Source: Heliocybe sulcata (taxonomy: Eukaryota; Basidiomycota; Agaricomycetes; Gloeophyllales; Gloeophyllaceae). From it: a stretch of 20,891 nt of DNA. A program made the translations under genes and the position numbers. Where the stretch lies: positions 1 through 20,891 of the forward strand of contig ML213529.1 of the NCBI GenBank assembly GCA_004369045.1, given 5' to 3'. Below, piece by piece: positions 10,418-20,220 of the stretch. How positions within the stretch are numbered: position 1 is the first letter of the stretch; every line of letters starts with the position of its first letter. The notes beneath the pieces were generated by a model. That model was not told the DNA's origin, did not search any database, and worked only from the letters and a program-made list of their open reading frames with translations.

Positions 10418-10773
10418 AAGGCTAGCCACTGCTCTGGCTGGACGGGCTGCACCATTGTCTATCGCTCGGTGGATTTGCCATGCTTATTGGCATGAACGAG
10501 GTCGCAGCTGGCCAGTAGTTAAGTGTTGAGGCAGCCCTCAGGCCTGAGGTCAAAGAAGGGTTGTGGATGAGCGGAGTTCGAATGGGCGGTTTTCGGATTT
10601 CCGGCTTGCCCTCAATCTGCCACATCCGCCCTAAACTCATCACCGCTCACAGCACAACACCGTTAAGCATAAGCTACTACATTAGAAAAGACCTAGAATA
10701 CAAAGTATATCGAAGTATACATGTGTCATCCTAATAATATTTGCGAGAGCATTCATATTCATGCATGCGAGCA
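10418..10773. other. Gap between channel 3' end and FKS1 exon; no gene seen
   Basis: The stretch lies between the stop of the channel chimera and the point where FKS1 coding sequence resumes. A minus-strand frame at 10643-10422 has no recognisable motif. It contains a 14-bp perfect palindrome, CCTCAGGCCTGAGG, at 10536-10549. It may be the channel gene's 3' flank carried along with it. Confidence 0.4.
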
Positions 10774-13119
10774 TCATCGAGCGATCTCTTGTACGTTATT
10801 AGATCTGGAATCCGTATCATCTACGGGCATCCACACCGTACGAAGGGCATCACGTTCAGCTAGAGCTTGCAGAGCACCTTCTGATGCGGCTATCATCTTC
10901 TTTAAGGACTCTGGTGGCGGAACGTAGATCTCAGCAAATTAGTTTAGTAGACTATGCAGGAACTCACTTTCGATGCTGAGCATGAACAGGGTCTATTGTG
11001 GACATTGTTAGCAAATGAGAATGGCGAAAGGTGAATAAGTTTCACATATGTTCCTAGCTTCATCATCCTGGAGTATCTGATTTTTCACATGTTCACCGAT
11101 CCCTTCTGCCTTCGCAATATCATCCAACAGACCCTTCAGACCCGACGGTACTCGCAGCTCAGCTGTGCCGGCAGCGGCTCCGGCACCACCTGGGGGCGAG
11201 TCACCAGCAATCATATCCCGCGCCGTTGTATTGATGAAGTACTGGATGTCTTCATGAAAAGTGCGAGCATGTTCCAGGATTTTCGCAGGCAATTGTTCCA
11301 ATTGCTCCTGGACCCGGGCATGCGAGCCCTCGATCGTTCCTGAGTGAGGGCGAAGTGGTTGCCCAGATGCTGTGGCTTCAATGATGGGTCGAGGAGGCCC
11401 AGGTTCATGCCTCGCTCGAGCCCTGTAGAGTTTCACAGCCTTGTTGAATGCCTGGGTGTGCATAGCACTTTTGTAACGGGACCCATATGCATCAGAGATA
11501 ACTGAAGATACTGAAATGAATGAAGGCTCGTGATATAACGAAGGCTTGTCATACCAGATATCAAGATTGTCATTGTGGCAACCCCGAGCAATGCCCAGAC
11601 GACGAAGATAGCTCTTCCAGCAGGTGTCTGAGGGGAGAGGTCCCCGTAACCGATCATCATGAAAGATATGAAGCCTGTCAGGCGAAGATCCAATGATTTA
11701 TTGTTGTAGAGAGGTGGTTTGCTACAACCTGTACTCACAGAAATACATAGCAGTGCCAAACGGCCAGCATTCCGTCTGAGAGAATACGGCAGATCCCACC
11801 TAGAAAATAGTCAGGACAGAGGCACTTCATGCAACCTGGACGATACTGTCTGCTCACCATCCAGAACATCAAGAACAAAGACCATACGATGGTGAACTAT
11901 GTAGATCGGCGGTGAAGTAAATGAGCATCCCGTGGATACGGATAAGTATCTCAACGAACCTTCACATAAAGTGCTTTCTTCTCCTCGTTCTCGAGAGTCG
12001 ATTTGAAGCTGTCATAAGTCCCATAGATCGAGTTCTCCTCTAGATGTTTCCAGTGTTTCATTCTCGAGTCACTAGCAGTCTTGTGCACCGGTTCTACCTC
12101 GGGGTTCTTCTCATTGTTGCCAACCTCGGAGGATGTGACGTTCCTTCCTTCTGCAGCAGTCTCGGAAGAGATGCCAGGGCTGCTATCAGAGCGAGCGTCG
12201 CCTCCCACCTCCATGTCCGCGCGCTCATGTTCAGCCTCCCGAGCTTCCTCAGCATGGTCATTCTCCGAGCGCTGGGCAGCATGCGCCCCCATCACACCGA
12301 GTGCAAAGCACGTCATCATTTCCGCCATCTGTCCCAACTGCACATGTGTGCAATTATGCGGGCGTCTGTCCTTGATACTGCCTTGCTTGAGACTGACACC
12401 GATGTCCTGCTGATGGCCATCCTCTGTCTGAGCCTGCTCTTCCTCTGAGTTACGGTGACGATGAGGATGCCTGCGCTTCATGCCCAGCAGCTTCTGCGCA
12501 CCGAAACTGGGCAAGAACGGAGGCGGACGCCAGTGCCCGTACCACTTGCGTAGGAAGTCGGCGTGCTCTTGGCATGCTCGGTGAGTCTCAGGTAAAACTA
12601 AGTCCAGGGGCACAAGGTCGAGGAAGATGTCCTCGATCTCCTCCTTCGAGAGGGGGATATTGTGTTCTGCTGTCCACATAGGGTATTGCTCTCTAGCGCC
12701 CGGAGGGCCTCCGTAATCAACGAACGTCGGGGTAGAGGACTCCATGCGTGGCGGGCCTAGGAACTCTGCAGAAGAAGCGTACTTCTGCCCATAGACATCC
12801 ACGATGGAGTCGGTATCAGGGTTACCTACAGGAATGATGTATATATCAGGACGTGTTTCGGCGCCGGCGAGGCTATCCCGTCTGGAATGTGTCACTTACT
12901 GTAGCGCCTGTAGTTCCCGCCCTGGTCATAATATCTGTCGTCGTCATTGAGGGCAGCATCACTGTTGTCTGAAGCATAAGTATCTCTTCGACAGTAAGGG
13001 TCAGCCTGGTCAGAGTCATTGGCGTAGTGCCTCTGGTCGGCAGAGGCGAAGGGGCCATGAGGGTTGAAAGGTGGGGAAGAACCAGTATAGATGTTGTCGG
13101 GGTGCCTGGGTGTTGCCAT
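10774..13119 (-). CDS. Chimeric gene: FKS1 N-terminus fused in frame to TOK-type K+ channel C-terminal half
   Basis: Exons 13119-12900 and the first part of 12825-11960 encode the disordered FKS1 N-terminus ending IPLSKEEIEDIFLDL. With no frame break (junction near 12614) the second exon continues into a hydrophilic channel linker. Small exons follow: 11896-11858, 11799-11739, 11674-11555 and 11501-11046. They encode a membrane helix (IVWSLFLMFWM|VGSAVF), a pore loop with IGYGDLSPQTPAGRA, a second helix (FVVWALLGVATMTILIS) and SDAYGSRYKS, as in the second pore of fungal outward-rectifying TOK channels. TOK channels have eight helices and two pores; helices 1-6 and pore 1 are absent here. The filter reads M-I-G-Y-G where T-I-G-Y-G is expected. 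The tail exons (10992-10968, 10929-10774) look coding but differ by one base in phase, so the end is uncertain. Product about 600-650 residues. Confidence 0.6.
12614..13119 (-). pseudogene. FKS1: FKS1 N-terminal exons (detached 5' end)
   Basis: ATG at 13119 opens the Tyr/Asp/Gly/Pro-rich tail typical of basidiomycete FKS1 (MATPRHPDNIYTG, DDDRYYDQGGNYRR). After a 74-nt intron (12899-12826) it continues with STPTFVDYGG and PMWTAEHNIPLSKEEIEDIF. In other fungi the next residues are a short (x)QKFGFQRDS block. That block is found 2.2 kb further on, at 10417. The two FKS1 pieces therefore abut almost exactly in the protein, with the channel segment between them. The start is supported by good context (CCGACCATGGC) and by family likeness. 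Confidence 0.85.
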
Positions 13120-13362
13120 GGTCGGCGATGAGCAGGGGGTGGTGGGCATCATGCAGCGTGACGTGTGCGAGAACGTTGGAGGAGCACGGCCTGAGAAAAG
13201 CCATGCTTGCTCCACTCCATGTGATGGCAGCGGAGGTGATCGAGCCGAGGTGTGTGCCTCCTCACTGCACACAAAGTCAGCAGGAATTTTGTGAGTCATG
13301 TAGGAAGAAGAGGACGTACGCTCTCGTAGTACTCCAACCCAGGGCTATTCGAAATGAAGTAC

Positions 13363-14812
13363 CTTAACTTCCGAACCCACAGGCGCCCGATCCCGCCCCA
13401 GCTTCCCATCTGGCAAACTTGCAATCTTCATCATCAACCCCTTCCCCACTCCCGCCTGCACTCTCTCATCTGACACCAACACATCACTAAACAGCTTCTC
13501 CACCTTCCACAGCTCCTTCCCTCGCCCTGGCTCCATGCTGATCACGACCGACAGCACCTCCTTTCCCCACTCATTGGGCTTGATGCTCGAGTGGCTGATG
13601 CACACATGCGTGTAGGGGAGGTCATGCGGGAGAAGGGGCAGCGCGCGGAACGTCGTGCCGGGGACGTGTGGCGAGCCGGGGTTGGAGAGCGAGAGGGTGT
13701 GGGATTGGTAGGAGGTGGAGGTACTATCGGGGGTGAGCACGTCGGGGTGCGAGGAGGGCGGGAGGGGAAAGTCTTCCATAGCTGGCAGGGGCGCACGGGC
13801 TTTGTGCGTGGGCGCCATGGGCGTCTTCTCCATGAGGGGCTCAGATTCCGGGTCCAGAGCAACGTTGCTGGCGCTGGCACTCTCCTCATCACCCATGTCG
13901 AGGAACTCTTCGTCTTCTCTCACCATCAATGGTATGCCGTGGCCATTGGACAAGCTGGAGAAGGGTCCCGGGACACGGTGACGGATTCCGGAGCGAGCGA
14001 TGCCGGCGACTTGGAGCGTACATCGTAGTTTGTGAAGGCACCGACTTGCGGACTCGAGACAGGCATGGCCGTGCTGGCAATGTAGCGCCGTGCCTCGTCT
14101 GGGAGGGAAATTTGGGATTCTCATGGAAGACCAGGGCCGCGAGTGGGGGGTGCGTGAGCGTCTAGTTGCTGCATGACGGGCGGAGAAGTCGTGAGCGGCG
14201 GTGGAGAGAGGGTGGTCGCAGGTATCGTAATATCGGAGTTGGAGAGACGAGGAAGAGCCACCGCTCGGGCGCCCGAGAGAAGTGATACTGGCGGACATGC
14301 TGGATTTCCATATGGGAATGGCAAGAGGCTGGGTATTGGCAACAAGGATCTCGGGTGTGAGGTGGCATCGGAGGAAGATGCGTATGGGAGGTCGGTGGGT
14401 GATGCGGAGGAGGACGGGTCGGGCTCAGGCAGGTGTGGTACAGTAATTTGAGGGTGGGAGGGCGTCGTTGGCGTATGGGGCTGCCCAACCGATAAGCGCA
14501 AGGGAAAGGCAGATAATAGAGATACTCACATCAGTCGAATTCTTTCTCTCCGCTTTTCGTAACACTTCTTGTGACCGAGTGGAGGACAGCTTATAATTGT
14601 GATGCTTTGGAGTAACTAAGTGGATGGAGTTTGAGTTTACAGAGTCGTGAATGCACCGCTGACGAACCTTGGTCGTCCGAGTGCTTCCTGAACAGTCTCA
14701 GATCACCCTCTTCCGCTCGTCCCTTGTGTCATTCGGTTGACATTGTGTGAGGAGACGGAGTTGCTAGGACACGGAGACGGTTGCACGAGGAGGAGGGGGA
14801 GCTGGCAGGCAT
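13363..14812 (-). pseudogene. Bem3-like PX-domain RhoGAP, broken 5' fragment
   Basis: The best-preserved part (about 13660-13363) encodes a PX-domain-like stretch: SMEPGRGKELWKVEKLFSDV, then AGVGKGLMMKIASLPDGKL, as in fungal Bem3-type Rho GTPase-activating proteins that act on Cdc42 in polarity. It ends at a splice donor (GTACTT at 13362), and no PH or RhoGAP exon follows. Upstream, family-like pieces lie in different frames: HTPTTPSHPQITVPHLPEPD (before 14421), LAALVFHENPKF (near 14130), ISLPDEARRYIAS (near 14090) and EDEEFLDMGDEE (near 13915). At least three frame changes separate them. A possible start is ATG at 14812 (MPASSPSSSCNRL), followed by an in-frame TGA where CGA would fit. Only the N-terminal half of such a protein is present. 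The domain assignment rests on remembered motifs. Confidence 0.6.
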
Positions 14813-15032
14813 TTTGAAAAGAAAGCGAGCTGCAGGGGATCAACCCGAGTGTTGATAACGACGAGTGTCGATAACGTTAGACTGTGCAAGAAATCGAACA
14901 TGGGAGCAGTTGTGGATGGCTGCACTTTTGCCCACGGTCAATACCTCTGTAGGGCGCCGAACCAGTCAACATGGTGTAGGGAAAATGTTCCGATCTCTTC
15001 ACTTCTGAATGAGTCTATTGTACAGGCTAATA

Positions 15033-16477
15033 CTAGTTGGTACAATCATGCTCTGCAAGCATGTACAGCAACACTGCCTCCTGAATAGACCATCCTCTCT
15101 GTTCCAGAGCAACACAGAACTCACTCACATCTGACAACGAGCTATGGATCTCACCAATTATTTGAACAGCATCAGCAGTGAAGCCAAGGCAGTCCAGAAA
15201 GGTGTCTGCCAAAGGCCCAAGAGAGTAAACCAATTCCTGCTGATGAGGCGGATGCTCTGTGTAGACCGACATAACCTCCCAAGTAATATTCCTCTCAACA
15301 CACCAGACTGGGCTGGCTGTTTCCTGGAAGGAGAGTGATTCCATCTGCGTGGCTATATCAGATTCAACATAGCGCCGCCTACGGAAGGTGACTGGTGTAG
15401 GAGGTGGTGTGTTGGCGACAACTTGGCCTGAGTGCCCAGTTCTTCCCGAAGGACCTTGAAAGGCAATTGGGCCTAACACGGAGTGAGATTGTGGGGTGCC
15501 AGACTGCATTGCACCAACAAGGTGTCGTCTTGTGGGGGTGGACGGTGATGACCTCTGGCTAGCTGCAGGTGTAATTCTTCCCCTAGCAGAACCATGCGTC
15601 TGTAAAGGCTCGCCCTCTCCAGGATAAACACTGGATGGCTCCACTGGTGTAGGTGGCCAAATACGTGTGGCATGGCGGTATCTAGCAGGCATTGGTTGAC
15701 TAGTCCCATGAAGAAGAGACGTTGGAGTGGATTGACGAGCTGGAGTCCATGGTATTTGGCGTGTTGGAGTCTGTGGTATCTGTCGTCGCACTGGAGACCC
15801 CTGAGTATCCCTGCTGGGAGTTTGTAGCACCTCTTGAGCTGGAGTGTACTCTCTGCTATGAGGAGTAACTGGGAGATTGCCTGAGCAAAATGTATCAACA
15901 CCTGCAAAACAAGGAGTAATGCTGGAGTGAAGGCGTACCTTTTAATATCATAGCCCGTATAGCTTGATTGAACGTTAGAGCCATTACTGTCCTAGGATTT
16001 TGGAAAGCTGATACAGCGTGACGAGCATCTTCCCTACAAATCATTTTCAGCTATATCATTACTTCAATATTGCATCCTTTACTTACCTTGAGCGATATAT
16101 TGCTGCATTGCCTGCAGTAATGCAATAGAACTGATCTATCCCCTCCAGAGTGTTCCAGGTACGATCCTCCAGATCCCACTCATAAGCGATAACCTCCCTG
16201 TCCTCCACTTGTGCCCATGGCCTTTGAGCCAGACTCAGAGCGATGTCATTGAGTGCCGCTACCTGCCTTGCCTCACGCTCACTGAGGCACTGGATCCAGA
16301 TAGGAAAAGGAGGGCTATTCCTGCCGGATTGCACATAATGCCTGGCAATGGAGCATGAGCAGCGTTGACCAGAATAGACATGGTCCTGAAGACGTACCAG
16401 CAGAACTGAATAACATTGCTCTCACTAGGATCTCCCAAGAGCACCCAGAAATGGTCACAATCCAACGTAGATGCCAT
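15033..16477 (-). CDS. Companion protein of Plavaka element, possible RNase H1 N-terminal/viroplasmin-like domain
   Basis: Four exons (16477-16398, 16341-16087, 16033-15939, 15901-15033) join in phase with no stop and encode about 432 residues. Introns are 56, 53 and 37 nt; the last is short but has GTACGC...TTTTGCAG. ATG at 16477 is preceded by an in-frame TGA 15 bases upstream, supporting this start (MASTLDCDHFWVLLGDPSES). Residues roughly 87-130, around FYCITAGNAAIYRSREDA and the following AVSAFQNPRTV, resemble the small RNase H1 N-terminal/caulimovirus viroplasmin fold (Y-x-V-x-x-G, then a Tyr/Phe, an Ala-x-x-x-V and a Gly/Phe turn); this is a tentative match. A long Pro/Thr/Arg-rich linker follows (TPTRQIPWTPARQSTPTS), then a compact acidic, Leu-rich C-terminus of about 100 residues. 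It is divergent from the transposase and probably acts with it or with its nucleic acid. No lesion seen. Confidence 0.6.
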
Positions 16478-17065
16478 TTGGCAAGGAAATCAGCGTCCAC
16501 CAGGTCATGAATTTATAGATCTGGATGCCAGCTTCATTGATCCATGTTCCAACACCATGAGACCCAACAAGAAGTACTGACATGCTTCGAAAATGAGCTC
16601 CGGTGGTCATAGAGCGGTGCGTTGCTGGCAGTCACCATCTCATGGGCAGCATAGATAACACATGCACTATTCTGAGTTCATATCATTAGAAATAAGACAG
16701 CAACTTACGTGGTTTCCTGGCTATGCTCCGAGCAAACACTCTGACGCCAGACGCATATGTCATAGGACACCCTGATGCAGCAATGGGTGAATTAGAGGCC
16801 AGGTCAGACTAGTGAAGGTGAGATGCCTGAATGATGAGTGGGAGAGTGAACAGGAGATACAAGCCATGAGGCTGGCCTTCATCATCGTCGCAGGCCAACT
16901 CGAAGTTAGCCCCTGAACAAGAGCATGAGAATATCTGCACCAGGGTGCGAGGCTGCTCACGGCAGTTCTCCTTATGCTTTCTTGCTCTGCTTCAGCTAAT
17001 ATCCTGGTCTCAACTTGATACTTTGTACATACTGGGGCACCTTGTTCTTATTGAAGCCTGCTGCA
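16478..17065. promoter_or_regulatory. Head-to-head spacer between companion gene and transposase
   Basis: This 588-bp stretch must hold the promoters of both divergent genes. The minus strand also contains coding-like pieces: ANFELACDDDEGQPHGLYL near 16910-16850, CPMTYASGVRVFARSIA near 16770-16720 and IYAAHEMVTASNAPLYDH near 16655-16600. A donor-like GTAAGT lies at about 16708. They could be 5' exons of the companion gene or a relic of another gene. I could not join them in phase. Confidence 0.35.
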
Positions 17066-20000
17066 ATGGATATTCTCTCTCAGATTGCTTCCAGGACCTG
17101 TCCAGCTTGCTATGTTTGCTTCAACACCATTCAAGGGATGCACGCACACCTGTCCATGTCGAAGAAGTGTGCTTGGTATAGGAAGGGCAAAAACAGGGAT
17201 ATGTCTGAGACCTCCTCTGCTAGTGGGGGTGGCGATCTGATGGAGATTGGTGAGAGTGCAGGAGATGTTGGAGGTGTGGAGTCGGAGGTGGAGGAGGATG
17301 AGATAGATGAAGAGATTGAGGAGAATCTGGAGCAGTATGAGGAGAATATGATGCAGTGGTTTGATGATCTGGAACAGAGGGAGGCAGAGCCAGAGGGACC
17401 AAGTACTTCAGCTCACAGATTGGATGACGCGGCCGACTCTCAAATTACAGAAGAGAATACCAGAGGGGGGCATATTCTTCGAATGGAGTCCAACATCCAC
17501 TCCAAGTGGAAGAGCCTGTTTGTAGAGAGAGAGAAGGATGCTGATGTGACTATGGGTAATAGTGATAACGGAGACCAGGACTCAGAGGGCGATACATCAA
17601 ATCCTTTCTTTCCCTTTGCCTCTGAACTAGACTGGAGAGTGGCAAAGTGGGCGATAGAAGAGGGGCCTGGACAGAGTGCCTTTGATAGGTTCTTGGACAT
17701 ACCTGGAGTATGCTGCTTTCACTCCGTTATCTGCTTTTTCTGAAGCCTTTCCAGATTAAGGAATGCCTTGGACTTTCCTTCAAGAACAGTCATAGAATTC
17801 ATCAGATTGTTGAGTCTATCCCTGCACGTGCCTCTTGGAAAACAGCCCATATCTCTCTTGCCGATGATCCAGCTCAGAAACACCTCATCCAATACCGTGA
17901 TCCCATTGAGGTTATATGTAGCCTATTCTCCAATCCAGCTCATTCCTCATCCATGGTCTACAGCCCTAAGAAAGTGTACACTGACTCCTCCAAATCCAAA
18001 CGTGTTTACTCGGAGTTATGGACTGGGAAGTGGTGGCATGCTGTCCAGGTACGTTCGGTATTGTCCACATGGAGGTACCCACATAACACCCTTCCCTCTT
18101 AGGCTGGTCTACCTACTGGGGCTACTGTAGCTCCTGTAATAATTTCTACTGACAAGACTCAGCTCACCCAGTTCTCTGGAAGTCGCCAAGCATATCCAGT
18201 ATACTTGACCATTGGTAATCTTCCCCGCACTCTTAGGTGACGCCCATCAGAGCATGCTACCATGCTTCTTGGCTACTTGTCTGCAGACAAAATTGTCTCC
18301 TCCAATCTCACGAAAGAGGAGAAGAAGCTGAAGATGCAACGCCTCTTCCACACATCCATGAAACTTATTCTGAGTCCATTGAAGGAGGCGGGTCTAGCTG
18401 GAGTGGAGATGGCATGCGGTGATGGTTCTGTCAGGAGAGTCCACCCTATACTAGCATGTTATGTCGCTGACTACCCTGAGCAGGTGCTGGTTGCTTGCGC
18501 CAAGTATGGAACCTGTCCCAAGTGTCAGTGTAGACACACTGAACTGCAGGATGCAGAGCTGGCGCCACCTCGAACGTCAGATTGGACTAAGGGCATAATG
18601 GGTGACTGCTGTCGTGAGGCAAGAAGTGATAGAGAATACACGCACCTCTGCATGAATCACGATGTTTCTGGGGCAGTACGCTCTCCCTTCTGGGAGGACT
18701 TTCCCTTCTGTGATATCCACCTCTGCATTACGCCAGATGTCCTACATCAGCTCTACCAGGGCGTCTTCAAGCATATAGTGGAGTGGTGCTCTTCCATAAT
18801 GGATGAGAAGGAGTTGGATTGCCGTATGAGATGCATACCTCCTGGCTGTGGTGTCCGGATCTTCAAGAATGGAATCTCTACTCTATCCCAAATCTCTGGT
18901 TCGGAGAGGAAAAATATGGCGAAGGTTCTACTTGCTTGTCTTGTGGGCAAACTCCCCGAGCGCACTATTCTGGCTTTACGGGGACTTTTGGACTTCATAT
19001 ATCAAGCCCAGAACAAGACCCACGACAATGATACACTGGTATATCTCCAGGACTCTCTGAATCTTTTTCATGCCAATAAGGATATTTTTGTGGAGCTTGG
19101 CGTCCGCGAGGATTTCAACATACCAAAGTTCCACTCCCTTCTCCACTATGTCAACTCTATACGCTTCTTTGGGGTGACCGATAAATACAATACTGAGATG
19201 TTTGAGCGTCTCCATATTGACTTTGCTAAAGAGGGCTGGCACTCTACCAATCGTAGGGATGAACATCCTCAAATGGTGTCCTGGATAGAACACCATGAGA
19301 AGATATCCTTCTTTGAGTGTTATGTTGGCTGGCGAGAGCAGGCTAGAGCCCATTCTGTGCTCAGACCCTCTGTCCAATTGGCAAATACAGGGCCATCTCC
19401 TCCTTTGACCACATTTGCAATCAAGATAGCGAAACATCCTACAGCCCCTAGGCAGGCGCTTCATTCTATTCAGGACCAACACAATGCCCCAGGTTTCATC
19501 AGGGAGCTGAAGAAGTATTTGCACTCCCAGACGGGTCTACCTCAACATGAAGGCAGAGGCATAGAAAATGCAATACTGCCCTTTAATCATGTCGACATCT
19601 TCTACAATATCAAGATACGTCCAATATCTATTGATGACGAAGAGGCTCCATGGGATATCATCAAGGCCTCACCATCTAAGGGATCAAGAGGAGGTCGTTT
19701 CGATACTGTCATAGCTATAGCTACTGATGATGCTCAGTCTACTGGGCTTGAAGGTATACCTACCCTTTGCTTCCACTGTGAAAATCTCCAAGCTTACTTC
19801 TACAGGAACAAGAATTGGGAGGTTGAAGGTGATTTTTACTCTTCCAAAAACCATAGGGAGTGGTATGTTTCTTCAGTTGCTAAGCAATCTATTATATAAC
19901 TGAATTTCTCTGATAAAGATACTACCTCCCCTTGGACAAAAGACCCTCTGGTGTATCTTGAGTGGTACACTCCACTGAAGCAGGAAGCTGGTAATGCTCA

Positions 20001-20220
20001 TTTGATGTATGATATCAGCAAACCCAAGGTCAGGACTGATGGGAGTAGACAAGGGACTGTATTGGCACTCAAGGACATCAGACAGGCATGTCAGCTTATC
20101 CCTAAGTATGGGAGGGAGAATGTGTTGGACAGCTGGTCTACATCTAATGTTTTGGATATCTGTCAAGCTTTCTATGTTAATAACTGGGCTAGTCAGTATG
20201 CTTACCAGACTATATGGTAG
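17066..20220 (+). pseudogene. Plavaka-type transposase, complete except one in-frame TGA
   Basis: Exons 17066-17707, 17755-18048, 18103-19753, 19806-19862 and 19919-20220 join in phase to 981 codons; introns are 47-56 nt. The N-terminus has the Cys/His finger of this family (CPACYVCFNTIQGMHAHLS...KKC). A long acidic stretch follows, then VYSELWTGKWWHAVQ, STDKTQLTQFSG with AYPVYLTIGN, VRRVHPILACYVADYPEQ, GTCPKCQC, CITPDVLHQLYQGVFKHIV, the SGSERKNMAKVLL block, NIPKFHSLLHYV, and NTEMFERLHIDFAKEGW. The closing part (LVYLEWYTPL, DICQAFYVNNW) is also typical. Plavaka enzymes are DDE transposases of agaricomycetes; the Asp of TDKT and later acidic residues are probable catalytic ones. The single lesion is TGA at 18238-18240, between LPRTLR and RPSEHAT, where an Arg is usual (CGA to TGA would explain it). 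Full length otherwise, so inactivation is recent. Confidence 0.85.
18238..18240 (+). other. Premature TGA in Plavaka transposase
   Basis: The reading frame is open on both sides of this codon, from 18103 to 19753. The flanking peptide LPRTLR / RPSEHAT matches a basic stretch (Arg/Lys-rich) in relatives. CGA to TGA at a CpG is the simplest origin. Confidence 0.8.

Noticed and set aside
10418-10460. Helitron-like CTAG end near GGCTAGCC before the FKS1 exon.
   Set aside because: No hairpin precedes it and no matching TC start was found at the other junction; not enough to call a Helitron.
10536-10549. 14-bp perfect palindrome CCTCAGGCCTGAGG.
   Set aside because: It stands alone, with no linked promoter or element end; a palindrome of this length can occur by chance in a 20-kb window.
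13591-14028. Plus-strand Gly/Arg/Glu-rich frame of 145 codons.
   Set aside because: It is antisense to the RhoGAP fragment; no start context, splice logic or family likeness.
18753-19524. Minus-strand frames opposite the Plavaka transposase.
   Set aside because: They are shadows of the transposase exon, without motifs.
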